Part shown: piece by piece, positions 14,971 through 23,137 of the stretch
Layout: the number at the start of each line of letters is the position of its first letter
Position numbering within the stretch: the stretch's first letter is position 1
Source of the DNA: Bacillota bacterium
GTDB lineage: Bacteria > Bacillota_I > Bacilli_A > RF39 > UBA660
Assembly: GCA_023430885.1 (NCBI GenBank)
Contig: JAEYYH010000045.1
Location: 1-34,526, forward strand
Reading direction: 5' to 3'
DNA: 34,526 bases
Program-made: the position numbers and the translations under genes
Notes under the pieces: model-generated
Database searches by the model: none
What the model saw: the letters and a program-made list of their open reading frames with translations, nothing else
Told to the model about the DNA's origin: nothing

Positions 14971-15570
14971 ATGGGAACAATAAGAGAACCTATAAAAAAG
15001 ACTTCCATTGAAAAAAAACAGCGAATTATTGAAAAGGGTTTTAACCTTATATGTGAAAAAGGCTATCACAATGTTAATTCTATTGATATAGCCAAAGAAG
15101 CTGGAGTTTCAACAGGATTAATATATCAGTACTTTGATGATAAAAATGCTATTTTTATTGAAGGAGTAAGAAAGTATTCAGCTGATATTATGTTTCCAAT
15201 GATAAATATTCTTGAAAAAAACGATATCAATAAGGAAAATATAAAACAATTATTCAGTGATATAATTGATAAATATATTAAAACACATAAAATGAGTAAA
15301 AAGGCTCATGAAGAGCTATTGGCAATGAGTCATTCAGATAGAAATACTTCTGAAATCTTTCATCAAGACGAAGAAAATTTGACTATAAAAATTGCTGATA
15401 TTCTTGTAGCAAATGGTTTTTCTAAAACTAATATTAATGAAAAAGTTCATATCATATATAATATGATTGATCAGTACTGCCATGAAGTAATTTATCATAA
15501 ACATGCTAATATAGATTATTTACAAATGAAAAATGAAATTATCAATATGATTGCAATTATATTGAAGTAG
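14971..15570 (+). CDS. TetR/AcrR-family transcriptional regulator
   Basis: 199 residues. The N-terminal TetR helix-turn-helix spans about residues 15-62 (I-I-E-K-G-F-N-L-I, then I-D-I-A-K-E-A-G-V-S-T-G-L-I-Y-Q-Y-F-D-D-K). A variable helical ligand and dimer domain follows. Ligand unknown. AGGTGAAA precedes the ATG. The deoxyribosyltransferase-like gene begins 8 bases downstream, so the pair form one unit and the regulator may control it. Confidence 0.9.
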   Translation: MGTIREPIKKTSIEKKQRIIEKGFNLICEKGYHNVNSIDIAKEAGVSTGLIYQYFDDKNAIFIEGVRKYSADIMFPMINILEKNDINKENIKQLFSDIIDKYIKTHKMSKKAHEELLAMSHSDRNTSEIFHQDEENLTIKIADILVANGFSKTNINEKVHIIYNMIDQYCHEVIYHKHANIDYLQMKNEIINMIAIILK

Positions 15571-15578
15571 GTGAATTT

Positions 15579-16355
15579 ATGGAAAGTAAAATTATAGTTA
15601 ATTATTCGAATCAAGAAGTTATTCATGGTAAAAAAGGAATATTCTTAGCAGGTCCAACACCAAGGGATAAGGATACTATTTCATGGAGAAACGATGCTAT
15701 AGAGACACTAAAAAAGCTTGGGTTTGATGGTGTTATATTTGTTCCAGAGTATGAAGGATTACAAGGTAGGGAAGATTACACTGATCAAGCCTTATGGGAA
15801 AGAGAAGCTTTATCTGAAGCTAGTACTATAGTATTTTGGGTTCCAAGAGAATTAGAAAAAATGCCAGCTTTTACAACTAATGTCGAATTTGGTTATTGGA
15901 TTAATCGTAATAAAATAGTTTATGGAAGACCCGATAATGCTAGAAAAATAAAATATTTAGATTGGTTATATGATGTTGATTATATGGAAAAACCATATAA
16001 TAATTTGGATGAGTTACTTAAAATAAGTATTTTGATAGCAAATGAACAATATGAACTAAGACAAAATACTACAAGTTTAGATAAGCTTATAGAGAAAGTA
16101 CTTCCAGATTCTTCTCAATTTTATGAAGCTATTGCTAAAGCATTAACACCTGTTGAAAGAGATTATATTATCAAATATTTGCAAAATAAAACATGTTTAA
16201 ATTGTAAGAATAAAACATGTGAAGCTGACATAGCATCTAGATATACAATAGATGAAAATAATAATCAAGCAGGATATAATTGTTTAGCTTGGGAAAATAA
16301 TGAACTTGTTGGAAAAGCCAAAGTTTTTAGAATGAAAGATATCGAAAAAATGTAA
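15579..16355 (+). CDS. Nucleoside 2-deoxyribosyltransferase-like protein with C-terminal Cys cluster
   Basis: 258 residues. Residues 15-130 match the nucleoside deoxyribosyltransferase-like fold: F-L-A-G-P-T-P-R at 22-29, S-W-R-N-D-A at 35-40, W-E-R-E-A-L near 73, F-W-V-P-R at 86-90 and T-T-N-V-E-F-G ending near 105. The Glu of this last motif is the likely catalytic one. Members exchange or cut N-glycosidic bonds of deoxynucleosides or related compounds. The last 80 residues hold C206-x-x-C209-x(4)-C214 and C235, a possible metal site not needed by the core fold. AGGTGAA lies at the TetR gene's stop. Confidence 0.8.
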   Translation: MESKIIVNYSNQEVIHGKKGIFLAGPTPRDKDTISWRNDAIETLKKLGFDGVIFVPEYEGLQGREDYTDQALWEREALSEASTIVFWVPRELEKMPAFTTNVEFGYWINRNKIVYGRPDNARKIKYLDWLYDVDYMEKPYNNLDELLKISILIANEQYELRQNTTSLDKLIEKVLPDSSQFYEAIAKALTPVERDYIIKYLQNKTCLNCKNKTCEADIASRYTIDENNNQAGYNCLAWENNELVGKAKVFRMKDIEKM

Positions 16356-16361
16356 AAACAC

Positions 16362-16389
16362 TTGAAAAAATTTTAAAATATGGTATTAT
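16362..16389 (+). promoter_or_regulatory. Promoter of the riboswitch-P-type ATPase unit
   Basis: TTGAAA (16362-16367), 16-base spacer, TATTAT (16384-16389) with an extended TGg. A second TATAAT lies at 16407-16412. Either gives a leader of about 150 bases, long for this genome. Confidence 0.5.
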
Positions 16390-16449
16390 TATCTTACTGG
16401 ATTACATATAATATTGTGATTAGTAAATAGACTAAAAGAATAAATGCGT

Positions 16450-16548
16450 TATACATTATTCAGGTATCATATTTGATACCGGGCCTATGGCAACGGATGC
16501 AAGCATCTGTGGGACAAAAAAATGTTCTGCAGGTGTTTTTTGTTTAGA
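16450..16548 (+). ncRNA. Candidate NiCo (czcD-type) riboswitch upstream of a cation ATPase
   Basis: A structured, GC-richer leader. It has CAGG at 16461, hairpin GGTATCA (16463-16469)/TGATACC (16474-16480), then GGGCC and GGCAAC, hairpin GGATG/CATCT (16495-16508), then GTGGGAC, a last stem to GTTC, and CTGCAGG. The order and the G-rich joins around a multi-helix junction fit what I recall of the cobalt/nickel-sensing NiCo riboswitch, which often sits before metal exporters. It lacks the GGGGAGUA core of the manganese (yybP-ykoY) class. The call is from memory of the consensus, so moderate. Confidence 0.6.
16505..16541 (+). terminator. Riboswitch-controlled terminator
   Basis: ATCTGTGGGAC (16505-16515) pairs along all 11 positions, counting G-U pairs, with GTTCTGCAGGT (16524-16534); loop of 8 bases, then six T. 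The left arm takes ATCT from the preceding hairpin of the aptamer, so aptamer folding and termination exclude each other. Metal binding would therefore allow expression of the ATPase. Confidence 0.7.
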
Positions 16549-16561
16549 ATGAGGAGTTATT

Positions 16562-19084
16562 ATGAAAGAAGAAAATTATGAATTAAAGGGTCTTACATCC
16601 GACCAAGCACTAGAATTGCAAGAAAAATATGGCAAGAATGAACTTGTCCATGAAACAAAAGAAAATATGTTTATTAAAATATTTCATATAATACTAGAGC
16701 CAATGTTTTTATTACTGTTAATAGCAGCAATAATATACTTTGTTTTAGGCGAACCAAGAGACGGAATTATAATGTTAGTATTTGTAGTGGGTATTATTAG
16801 TATTGATGTTATTCAGGAGTGGAAAACGGATAAAACACTTGAAGCTTTAAAAGATTTATCAGCTCCTAAAGTAACTGTTATGAGAGATGGTAAAAAGATT
16901 GAAATAAATAGTGAAGACTTAGTACCTGGTGATTTAATGCTTATTTATGAAGGTGTTAAAATACCTGCTGATGGCATTGTAATAAAATGTAGTGGTATAT
17001 GTGTTGATGAATCTTCCCTTACCGGTGAAGCAGAAGGTGTATGGAAACATCCAAGAGTACATGAAGATACAACGCCAGATTACTGGAAAAAAGATTATTG
17101 TTATGCTGGAACTTTAGTTACACAAGGAACAGCTACAGTACTAGTCGACAAAATAGGTAGTGAAACAGAATATGGTAAAATAGGTCTTAATGTAGCATCA
17201 GCAAAAGGTGAAAATTCACCACTTCAAAAACAAACTGGTTTACTTGTTAAAACTTGTGCAATTTTAGCAGGCGTATTATTTGTAGTAGTAGCAATTATAA
17301 CTTATTTTAATATTCCAGATCATAATTTAAAAGATAGATTAATTGAAAGTATATTATCTGGTATAACACTTGCTATGGCAATGATACCAGAAGAATTTCC
17401 AGTAGTTCTTACTGTATTTTTATCAATGGGAGCATGGCGTTTAGCAAAGAAAAACTCTTTAGTTAAAAAACTTCCATCAGTAGAAACTTTAGGAGCAGTA
17501 TCAGTACTATGCGTTGATAAAACTGGCACAATAACAAAAAATGAAATGACAGTAGAAAAAGTATGGTCTTTAAAGGATGATGAGAAAGATTTATGTGAAG
17601 TAATGGGTTTATGTTGTGAAGAAGAAACATATGATCCTATGGAAAAAGCTATGCTTAAATACTGCAAATCTTTAGATATAACAAAAAAACATTTATTTGC
17701 TGGTGAAAAATTAAAAGAATATGCTTTTACCAACGAAACAAAAATGATGGGACATACTTGGCATCATGATGATATGTATATATTAGCAGCTAAAGGATCT
17801 TCAGAAAGTATTTTAAAACTATGCAAATTAACTGAAAGTGAAAAAGCTGATGCCACCGCAGAAATACTAGAGATGTCTAAAGCTGGTTTAAGAGTTATAG
17901 CAGTAGGTAAAAGAATATTTGAAGACAAAAATAATATTCCAGAAACACTAGCCGAAAATGAACTTGAACTATGTGGCTTAGTAGGACTAATAGATCCTCC
18001 AAGAGAAACAGTAGCTAGAGATATAGCACTATGTAATAAAGCAGGTATTAGAGTTGTTATGATAACAGGTGATAATGGTATTACGGCATCATCAATAGCT
18101 AAGAAAATTGGTATGCAAAATTGTGATCACATTATAACAGGCGATATGCTAAATGAAATGTCCGACAGTGAACTTCAAGAAAAAGTAAAAGATGTTAGCA
18201 TTTTTTCTAGGGTTATACCAGAACATAAAATGCGTATTGTAAAAGCATTTAAACAAAATGGTGAAATAGTTGCCATGACAGGTGACGGTGTTAATGATGC
18301 ACCAGCACTTAAATTTGCCGATATTGGTATCGCTATGGGTAAAAGAGGTTCAGAAGTATCTAGAGAAGCTGCTGATTTAATATTACTAGATGATAACTTT
18401 TCTACAATAGTAGATACTATAAAAGATGGTAGAAGAATATATGACAATATAAGAAAAGCAGTAGGATATATATTTGTAATACATATACCAATAGCTTTTG
18501 CCTCACTTTTAGCACCATTATTAAAAATAAGCCCAGATTGTTTATTATTATTACCACTACATGTTGTTCTTTTAGAATTAATAATTGATCCAACATGTTC
18601 AATAGTACTAGAAAGACAACCTGCTGAAGAAGATATAATGGAAAGATGTCCACGTAATCCAAATGCTAAACTATTAACATTTAAAGTTTTGATAAAGAGT
18701 ATTATTCAAGGTTTAGTTATGTTTGCAGCTTCATTCATAACATACTATTTAGCTCTTAAAGATAATGCCTTATCACCAGAAATAGCTAGATCAATGGGAT
18801 TAGTTATTATAATGATTGGTAATTTATTCTTAGTGCAAGTAAATAGCTCTGATAATGAATTTGTTTATAAAACATTTGGAAAATTAATTAAAGACAAAGT
18901 AATGATAGCAATAATTGTAGGAACTATATTAGGAGTAGGAGTTATTTTATATTCTCCACTTAATATATATCTTAAATTAGCACCACTTTCATTAACTCAG
19001 GCATTATTAGTTATTACAATTGCTTTTGCATCAGTATTTTGGTATGAAATAGTAAAATTAATAAATAAATTAAGAAAAGACTAA
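16562..19084 (+). CDS. Cation-translocating P-type ATPase (P2-like), likely metal efflux
   Basis: 840 residues with the complete P-type order: N-terminal cation-ATPase domain, T-G-E-A at 154-157, phosphorylated D329 in D-K-T-G-T, M-T-G-D-G-V-N-D-A-P near residue 575, and about ten membrane segments. The overall type is that of calcium-like P2 pumps. However, the membrane-4 motif is P-E-E-F-P (286-290) where Ca2+ pumps have P-E-G-L-P, and membrane 6 reads E-L-I-I-D-P-T-C-S. With a NiCo-like riboswitch in front, export of Co2+/Ni2+ or another divalent metal is more likely than Ca2+ transport; that is inference. AGGAG precedes the ATG. Confidence 0.9.
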   Translation: MKEENYELKGLTSDQALELQEKYGKNELVHETKENMFIKIFHIILEPMFLLLLIAAIIYFVLGEPRDGIIMLVFVVGIISIDVIQEWKTDKTLEALKDLSAPKVTVMRDGKKIEINSEDLVPGDLMLIYEGVKIPADGIVIKCSGICVDESSLTGEAEGVWKHPRVHEDTTPDYWKKDYCYAGTLVTQGTATVLVDKIGSETEYGKIGLNVASAKGENSPLQKQTGLLVKTCAILAGVLFVVVAIITYFNIPDHNLKDRLIESILSGITLAMAMIPEEFPVVLTVFLSMGAWRLAKKNSLVKKLPSVETLGAVSVLCVDKTGTITKNEMTVEKVWSLKDDEKDLCEVMGLCCEEETYDPMEKAMLKYCKSLDITKKHLFAGEKLKEYAFTNETKMMGHTWHHDDMYILAAKGSSESILKLCKLTESEKADATAEILEMSKAGLRVIAVGKRIFEDKNNIPETLAENELELCGLVGLIDPPRETVARDIALCNKAGIRVVMITGDNGITASSIAKKIGMQNCDHIITGDMLNEMSDSELQEKVKDVSIFSRVIPEHKMRIVKAFKQNGEIVAMTGDGVNDAPALKFADIGIAMGKRGSEVSREAADLILLDDNFSTIVDTIKDGRRIYDNIRKAVGYIFVIHIPIAFASLLAPLLKISPDCLLLLPLHVVLLELIIDPTCSIVLERQPAEEDIMERCPRNPNAKLLTFKVLIKSIIQGLVMFAASFITYYLALKDNALSPEIARSMGLVIIMIGNLFLVQVNSSDNEFVYKTFGKLIKDKVMIAIIVGTILGVGVILYSPLNIYLKLAPLSLTQALLVITIAFASVFWYEIVKLINKLRKD

Positions 19085-19101
19085 AAATTTTAGTCTTTTT
19101 A
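19075..19101 (+). terminator. Intrinsic terminator of the ATPase gene, overlapping the stop codon
   Basis: AAAAGACTAAA (19075-19085)/TTTAGTCTTTT (19089-19099), loop of 3, T-run. The TAA at 19082-19084 is in the 5' arm. Confidence 0.85.
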
Positions 19102-19142
19102 TTATGTTAAAAATAATATAATGTAAGGTTATTAGTTTTATA

Positions 19143-19151
19143 TGATATAAT
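19143..19151 (+). promoter_or_regulatory. Extended -10 promoter
   Basis: TGaTATAAT preceded by TA, 38 bases before the ATG at 19190. Confidence 0.6.
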
Positions 19152-19189
19152 AAAATTAGTTATAAGAAATAATCTTGGGAGGATAATAT

Positions 19190-19636
19190 ATGTTATTTGA
19201 TGAAACCTATAACTATGAACTTATTACTAAGGATTTTTATGATTTAAAATACTTTTCCGTTAAAAACATCGGGAAAAGAATTAAAAGAAGAATAATTACT
19301 TTTTACGATGTTGATGGAGAAATTATTACATCAAGAAGAAGCATAAATAGAACAAAACTTTCTAAAGAAGTAGATTTAACAAATGCTAGAGTAATTACTA
19401 AATATTATCTTGAAGAAACAGAAGGAGACTATTCTGATGACAGTTATGAGAATATGCGTTATTTTAATATTGTTAATTTAGGATATTTTAGAAGCTATGA
19501 AAAAGTACTTGATGATGCAAAGGTAATTAACGACAGTGAAGAAATTAAAAAAATGATAAATGAATATGATAAGAATTTTATGAATTTTGAAGAAATAGAT
19601 GATGAAAAATTTATAAATAGCAAAAGAAAACTATAA
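19190..19636 (+). CDS. Small cytosolic protein, unknown
   Basis: 148 residues, highly charged, no membrane segment and no cysteine. The first 70 residues look strand-rich, with basic stretches (K-R-I-K-R-R, S-R-R-S), and the last 60 are acidic and helical. I recognise no family. GGGAGG precedes the ATG. Monocistronic between its own promoter and a terminator that begins inside its stop codon. Confidence 0.65.
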   Translation: MLFDETYNYELITKDFYDLKYFSVKNIGKRIKRRIITFYDVDGEIITSRRSINRTKLSKEVDLTNARVITKYYLEETEGDYSDDSYENMRYFNIVNLGYFRSYEKVLDDAKVINDSEEIKKMINEYDKNFMNFEEIDDEKFINSKRKL

Positions 19637-19661
19637 GAGTTAGAAATAACTCTTTTTTTGT
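19635..19661 (+). terminator. Intrinsic terminator overlapping the stop codon
   Basis: AAGAGTTA (19635-19642)/TAACTCTT (19647-19654), loop GAAA, T-run. The stem starts inside the TAA stop. Confidence 0.85.
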
Positions 19662-19708
19662 TTATATTTGCCACTTTTTGTAAAGAATAATAGTGTGTGG
19701 TGAATTGT

Positions 19709-20215
19709 ATGAAAAGATTGTTTACAATAGTTGCAACTTTTGTAATGATATTTATGATAGTTGTAGCAGTAGTAGTAGTAATGGCTTTTGTATTAATATA
19801 TTTAACAGAGAGACAAAAGAAAGAAGAAGTAGTAGCTGCTTTTTCTTTTAATGAAACAGATACAAGTAGTTATGAACAAATTCTAATTCAAATAGATAAT
19901 TTAAATACTGAAAATTTTAAATACTATTTTAGCAATATGAAAGTTTTATTAATATATCCATATGTTAATCCAGTATATGAAGATAAAATTAGTATGGTTT
20001 ATGTTTATAAAAGTATTGATGATTTAAGAAAATATTATATAAATAAATTAGAAAATTTAGGTTATTATGCAGAAGCAAGTAAGTATTCTTATAATCCTAT
20101 AAAAATAAATGGTGTAGTTATATATAGTAATTTAGAAGAATTAAAATATAAATATAGCAATAAAGTTATCAAAGAATGTAAGAATAGTTCTCTTTACTGT
20201 GTGAAATTAGAGTGA
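19709..20215 (+). CDS. Membrane-anchored protein, unknown
   Basis: 168 residues. One long hydrophobic segment (about 5-30, with a run of valines) followed by an exterior domain of about 135 residues. Two cysteines lie near the end (E-C-K-N-S-S-L-Y-C), spaced for a small disulfide loop. No known family. The ATG at 19709 is preferred over the GTG at 19697 because GGTGA lies 5 bases before it. It shares the anchor-plus-domain layout of the proteins at 3418 and 4341. Confidence 0.65.
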   Translation: MKRLFTIVATFVMIFMIVVAVVVVMAFVLIYLTERQKKEEVVAAFSFNETDTSSYEQILIQIDNLNTENFKYYFSNMKVLLIYPYVNPVYEDKISMVYVYKSIDDLRKYYINKLENLGYYAEASKYSYNPIKINGVVIYSNLEELKYKYSNKVIKECKNSSLYCVKLE

Positions 20216-20230
20216 ATACTTAAAAATTTA

Positions 20231-20258
20231 TTGAATTATCTTCAAATTATAGTATAAT
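20231..20258 (+). promoter_or_regulatory. Promoter of the NfeD-like gene
   Basis: TTGAAT (20231-20236), 16-base spacer, TATAAT (20253-20258); start codon 16 bases later, with AGGTGAT at the predicted transcript start. Confidence 0.6.
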
Positions 20259-20274
20259 GTTTATAGGTGATTGT

Positions 20275-20691
20275 ATGAGTTTAATATGGGGAATAATAAT
20301 AGTTTTACTTATCTTTTTAGAACTTATGACAGTAGATATTGTGGCAATATGGTATGCACTAGCTGCTATTACCTCTTTAATCGTATCTTTCACAAGTGAT
20401 AATTTTGCTTTACAATTTACGGTATTTGTAATTGTAGGATCATTACTTATGATGATTTTAAGAAATATAACTATTGAATTTTTAAAAGCAAAATCTATAA
20501 TAACTTCTGTTGACAAAATAGTTGGTGAAAAAGGAATAGTAACAATGTCTATTTCTAAAAAACAATATGGTGAAGTTAGAGTTAATAAAAAAAGATGGAC
20601 AGCATATGCTGATGTACCAATTATTAAAAATACAAAAGTTGTAGTTTTATCAGTAGATGGTGTTAAGTTAAAAGTTGAACCTAAAAAATAA
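20275..20691 (+). CDS. NfeD-like membrane protein (short form)
   Basis: 138 residues. About three membrane segments in the first 65 residues (W-G-I-I-I-V-L-L, W-Y-A-L-A-A-I and a third), then a soluble OB-fold-like domain of about 60 residues. The latter contains I-V-G-E-K-G-I-V-T, the G-E-V-R-V-N-K-K-R-W-T-A-Y strand pair and the closing V-V-V-L-S-V-D-G-V-K-L-K-V, all typical of NfeD. NfeD proteins partner with flotillin/stomatin proteins in membrane quality control; none is in the window. AGGTGAT selects this ATG. Confidence 0.85.
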   Translation: MSLIWGIIIVLLIFLELMTVDIVAIWYALAAITSLIVSFTSDNFALQFTVFVIVGSLLMMILRNITIEFLKAKSIITSVDKIVGEKGIVTMSISKKQYGEVRVNKKRWTAYADVPIIKNTKVVVLSVDGVKLKVEPKK

Positions 20692-20712
20692 TATTAAATA
20701 TTATTTTTTTAT
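20683..20712 (+). terminator. Weak, all-AT terminator overlapping the stop codon
   Basis: AAAAAATAATAT (20683-20694)/ATATTATTTTTT (20698-20709), loop of 3, long T-run. No G-C pair, so probably leaky. TAA at 20689-20691 is in the 5' arm. Confidence 0.5.
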
Positions 20713-20745
20713 TTTGTATATATACAGTTAATATACAGTAGTTTA

Positions 20746-20774
20746 TTGTTTTATATGGCTTTTTATAGTATAAT
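20746..20774 (+). promoter_or_regulatory. Promoter of the envelope operon
   Basis: TTGTTT (20746-20751), 17-base spacer, TATAAT (20769-20774); start codon 17 bases later. Likely drives the hydrolase, murF-like, liaF-like and ddl genes. Confidence 0.6.
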
Positions 20775-20791
20775 TGGGGCAGGTGAGAAAA

Positions 20792-21529
20792 TTGAAATAT
20801 AAGTTTAATGATGTAGAAATTAATTATATAAATTATGGTGAAACAGGAAAAGACACTGTTGTTTTACTTCATGGATGGGGACAAAATATTGAAATGATGC
20901 AACCATTAGGTAATCCTCTTTCAAAAAGTTTTAATATTATAATTATTGATTTACCAGGTTATGGTCAGTCAACTGAACCAACATATCCATGGATGTTAAA
21001 TGATTATATGGAAGCTATTAAAAGTTTACTTGATAGTTTAAAGATAGAAAATCCTATTTTGATAGGTCATTCATTTGGCGGAAAAATAAGTTTACTTTAT
21101 GCTAGTAAATATAAAGTAAAAAAATTAATTTTATTTGGTAGTCCATTTAGAAAAGGTATTGAAAAATTATCTTTAAAAACAAAATTATTGAAGACAGCAA
21201 AAAAAGTACCTGTTTTGAATAAATTAGAAAATTTTGCTAAAAAACATATTGGATCAACTGATTATCGTAATGCTTCAGAAATGATGCGTAAAATATTAGT
21301 TAATACAGTTAATCTTGATATAACAGAAGATGTTAAAAAAATTAAATGTCCAACTTTAATAGTATGGGGTACATATGATGAAGCAGTTCCTTTAGAAGAT
21401 GCCTATGAACTAGAAAAATTAATAAAAGGTTCAGGTGTAGTTGTTTATGAAGGATGTAGTCATTATGCATATTTAGAAAGATTAGGTCAAACCATTAATG
21501 TAATTAATAGTTTCCTAGAAAGTAGGTAG
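20792..21529 (+). CDS. Alpha/beta-fold hydrolase
   Basis: 245 residues. Oxyanion loop H-G-W-G at 27-30, nucleophile elbow G-H-S-F-G-G with S94, acid D196 (G-T-Y-D-E), and H224 (C-S-H-Y) form a full catalytic triad. Substrate unknown; an esterase or lipase acting near the envelope is one option, given the operon. The start is a TTG with AGGTGAG 4 bases before it; the frame is open to 20774 but that stretch overlaps the promoter. The murF-like gene begins 3 bases after the stop. Confidence 0.87.
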   Translation: MKYKFNDVEINYINYGETGKDTVVLLHGWGQNIEMMQPLGNPLSKSFNIIIIDLPGYGQSTEPTYPWMLNDYMEAIKSLLDSLKIENPILIGHSFGGKISLLYASKYKVKKLILFGSPFRKGIEKLSLKTKLLKTAKKVPVLNKLENFAKKHIGSTDYRNASEMMRKILVNTVNLDITEDVKKIKCPTLIVWGTYDEAVPLEDAYELEKLIKGSGVVVYEGCSHYAYLERLGQTINVINSFLESR

Positions 21530-21532
21530 TTT

Positions 21533-23125
21533 ATGAGATTTTTATTTATAGTATCAATTTTATCTAGTTTTATGTATTACATAATTAAAAGTAATAAATC
21601 TCTTCATATGTTACAGCAAAACTGGTATAACGAAGGTAATCGCTATATTACTTGGATTTTAGGTAATATCTATAAAGTATTTATTTCTATAGATATGTTT
21701 TTTATAGTATTTGTAATAGGTTTATTTTTACCTACTAGAGCTTTAATGGTATTATTTGTAGTATTTTATACGATTTGCTCTTTAGAAATACTAGACAGAA
21801 GAAAAAAAGAACAAGTTAAGAAACCACTCGTATATACTAAAAGGGTTAAAAGATTAATAGTAACTGAAATACTACTTTATGTTATTCCAGCTATTATAAT
21901 GATGTATATAGTTGATGAAACTAATCTATGGGTTATGTATATTATTTTAGGGACAATTATTTATTTGAATTATATTGTTCTATTAATAGCAAATACTATA
22001 AATAAACCAGTAGAAAAACAGGTTTATAATTACTATATGCGCAAAGCTAAAAATAAACTTGCTAATATGAGTAATTTAGATGTTATAGGAATTACAGGTA
22101 GTTATGGAAAAACAAGTAGCAAAAACATTTTAAATGATATATTAAGTATTAAGTTCTATACTTGTCCATCCCCAAAGAATTTTAATACACCAAATGGTTT
22201 AATGATTACTATAAATAATCATTTGGACAAATTTGCTAATATTTTTATAGCTGAAATGGGTGCCTTTAAACAAGGAGAAATTAAAGAATTATGTGATTTT
22301 GTTCATCCAAAATATGGAATACTTACTAAAATAGGTACTGCTCATATGGATAGTTTTGGATCACAAGAAAATATTCAAAATGGTAAATTTGAACTTATTG
22401 AAAGTTTGCCAAAAGATGGATGCGGTGTACTTAATGGTGATGATGAATTACAAATTAATTATAAACTTAAAAACAAATGTAATATTTTATGGATAGGTAT
22501 AGATAATAAAGATGTAGATGTTAGAGCAGAAAATATTGAAATGACTTATAAAGGTATGTCATTTGATGTTATCTTTAAAGGTGATAAAACTAAGTATAGA
22601 TTTGAAACTAAATTACTTGGCACACCAAATGTTTATAATATCTTAGCAGGTATTGCTTTAGGTAAATATTTAGGAATAAATATTGAGCAGTTAAAACTTG
22701 GTGTTAAAAAAGTAAAATCTATTGAACATAGATTAGAACTTAAAAAATACCTAGATATTAATATTATTGATGATGCTTATAATTCAAATCCAGTTGGTTC
22801 TAAAATGGCAGTTGATGTTTTAGGACTTATGCCGGGTAAGAAGATTATAGTAACACCAGGTATGATTGAACTTGGTGAAAGAGAATATGAATTAAATATG
22901 AAGTTTGGTCAGCATATTGCAGAAGTATGCGATGAAGTTATCCTAGTAGGTAAGGAACAAACTAAACCAATTTATGAAGGTCTAATGAGTAAAAATTATA
23001 ATGAAAAAAACATCCATATAATTAATGATGTTAAAGTGGCATTTAAATTAATGCAAGAATTAAAAGGTAAAGAAACTTATGTTCTTTTAGAAAATGATTT
23101 ACCTGATATATTTAATGAGAAGTAG
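21533..23125 (+). CDS. murF: Mur ligase (MurF-like) with N-terminal membrane domain
   Basis: 530 residues. The first 180 form a membrane domain with about five hydrophobic segments, absent from ordinary MurF (about 450 residues). Then comes the Mur ligase core: ATP loop G-I-T-G-S-Y-G-K-T-S-S-K from 186, N-F-N-T-P-N-G, A-E-M-G-A, and the C-terminal D-D-A-Y-N-S-N-P motif typical of MurF. MurF adds D-Ala-D-Ala to the UDP-MurNAc-tripeptide, and ddl, which makes that dipeptide, lies two genes downstream. The membrane part may hold the enzyme next to lipid-linked synthesis. AGGTAG precedes the ATG. Confidence 0.85.
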   Translation: MRFLFIVSILSSFMYYIIKSNKSLHMLQQNWYNEGNRYITWILGNIYKVFISIDMFFIVFVIGLFLPTRALMVLFVVFYTICSLEILDRRKKEQVKKPLVYTKRVKRLIVTEILLYVIPAIIMMYIVDETNLWVMYIILGTIIYLNYIVLLIANTINKPVEKQVYNYYMRKAKNKLANMSNLDVIGITGSYGKTSSKNILNDILSIKFYTCPSPKNFNTPNGLMITINNHLDKFANIFIAEMGAFKQGEIKELCDFVHPKYGILTKIGTAHMDSFGSQENIQNGKFELIESLPKDGCGVLNGDDELQINYKLKNKCNILWIGIDNKDVDVRAENIEMTYKGMSFDVIFKGDKTKYRFETKLLGTPNVYNILAGIALGKYLGINIEQLKLGVKKVKSIEHRLELKKYLDINIIDDAYNSNPVGSKMAVDVLGLMPGKKIIVTPGMIELGEREYELNMKFGQHIAEVCDEVILVGKEQTKPIYEGLMSKNYNEKNIHIINDVKVAFKLMQELKGKETYVLLENDLPDIFNEK

Positions 23126-23137
23126 GAGAAAATAATA

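Noticed and set aside
16450..16548. Manganese (yybP-ykoY) riboswitch before the cation ATPase
   Set aside because: The GGGGAGUA core of that class is missing; the G-rich multi-helix layout fits the NiCo class better.
17320..17733. Long reverse-strand frame (137 codons) inside the P-type ATPase gene
   Set aside because: It is the antisense shadow of a well-conserved gene, with no ribosome-binding site and no recognisable protein; the same holds for the 127-codon reverse frame inside the desulfurase gene (8848-9231).
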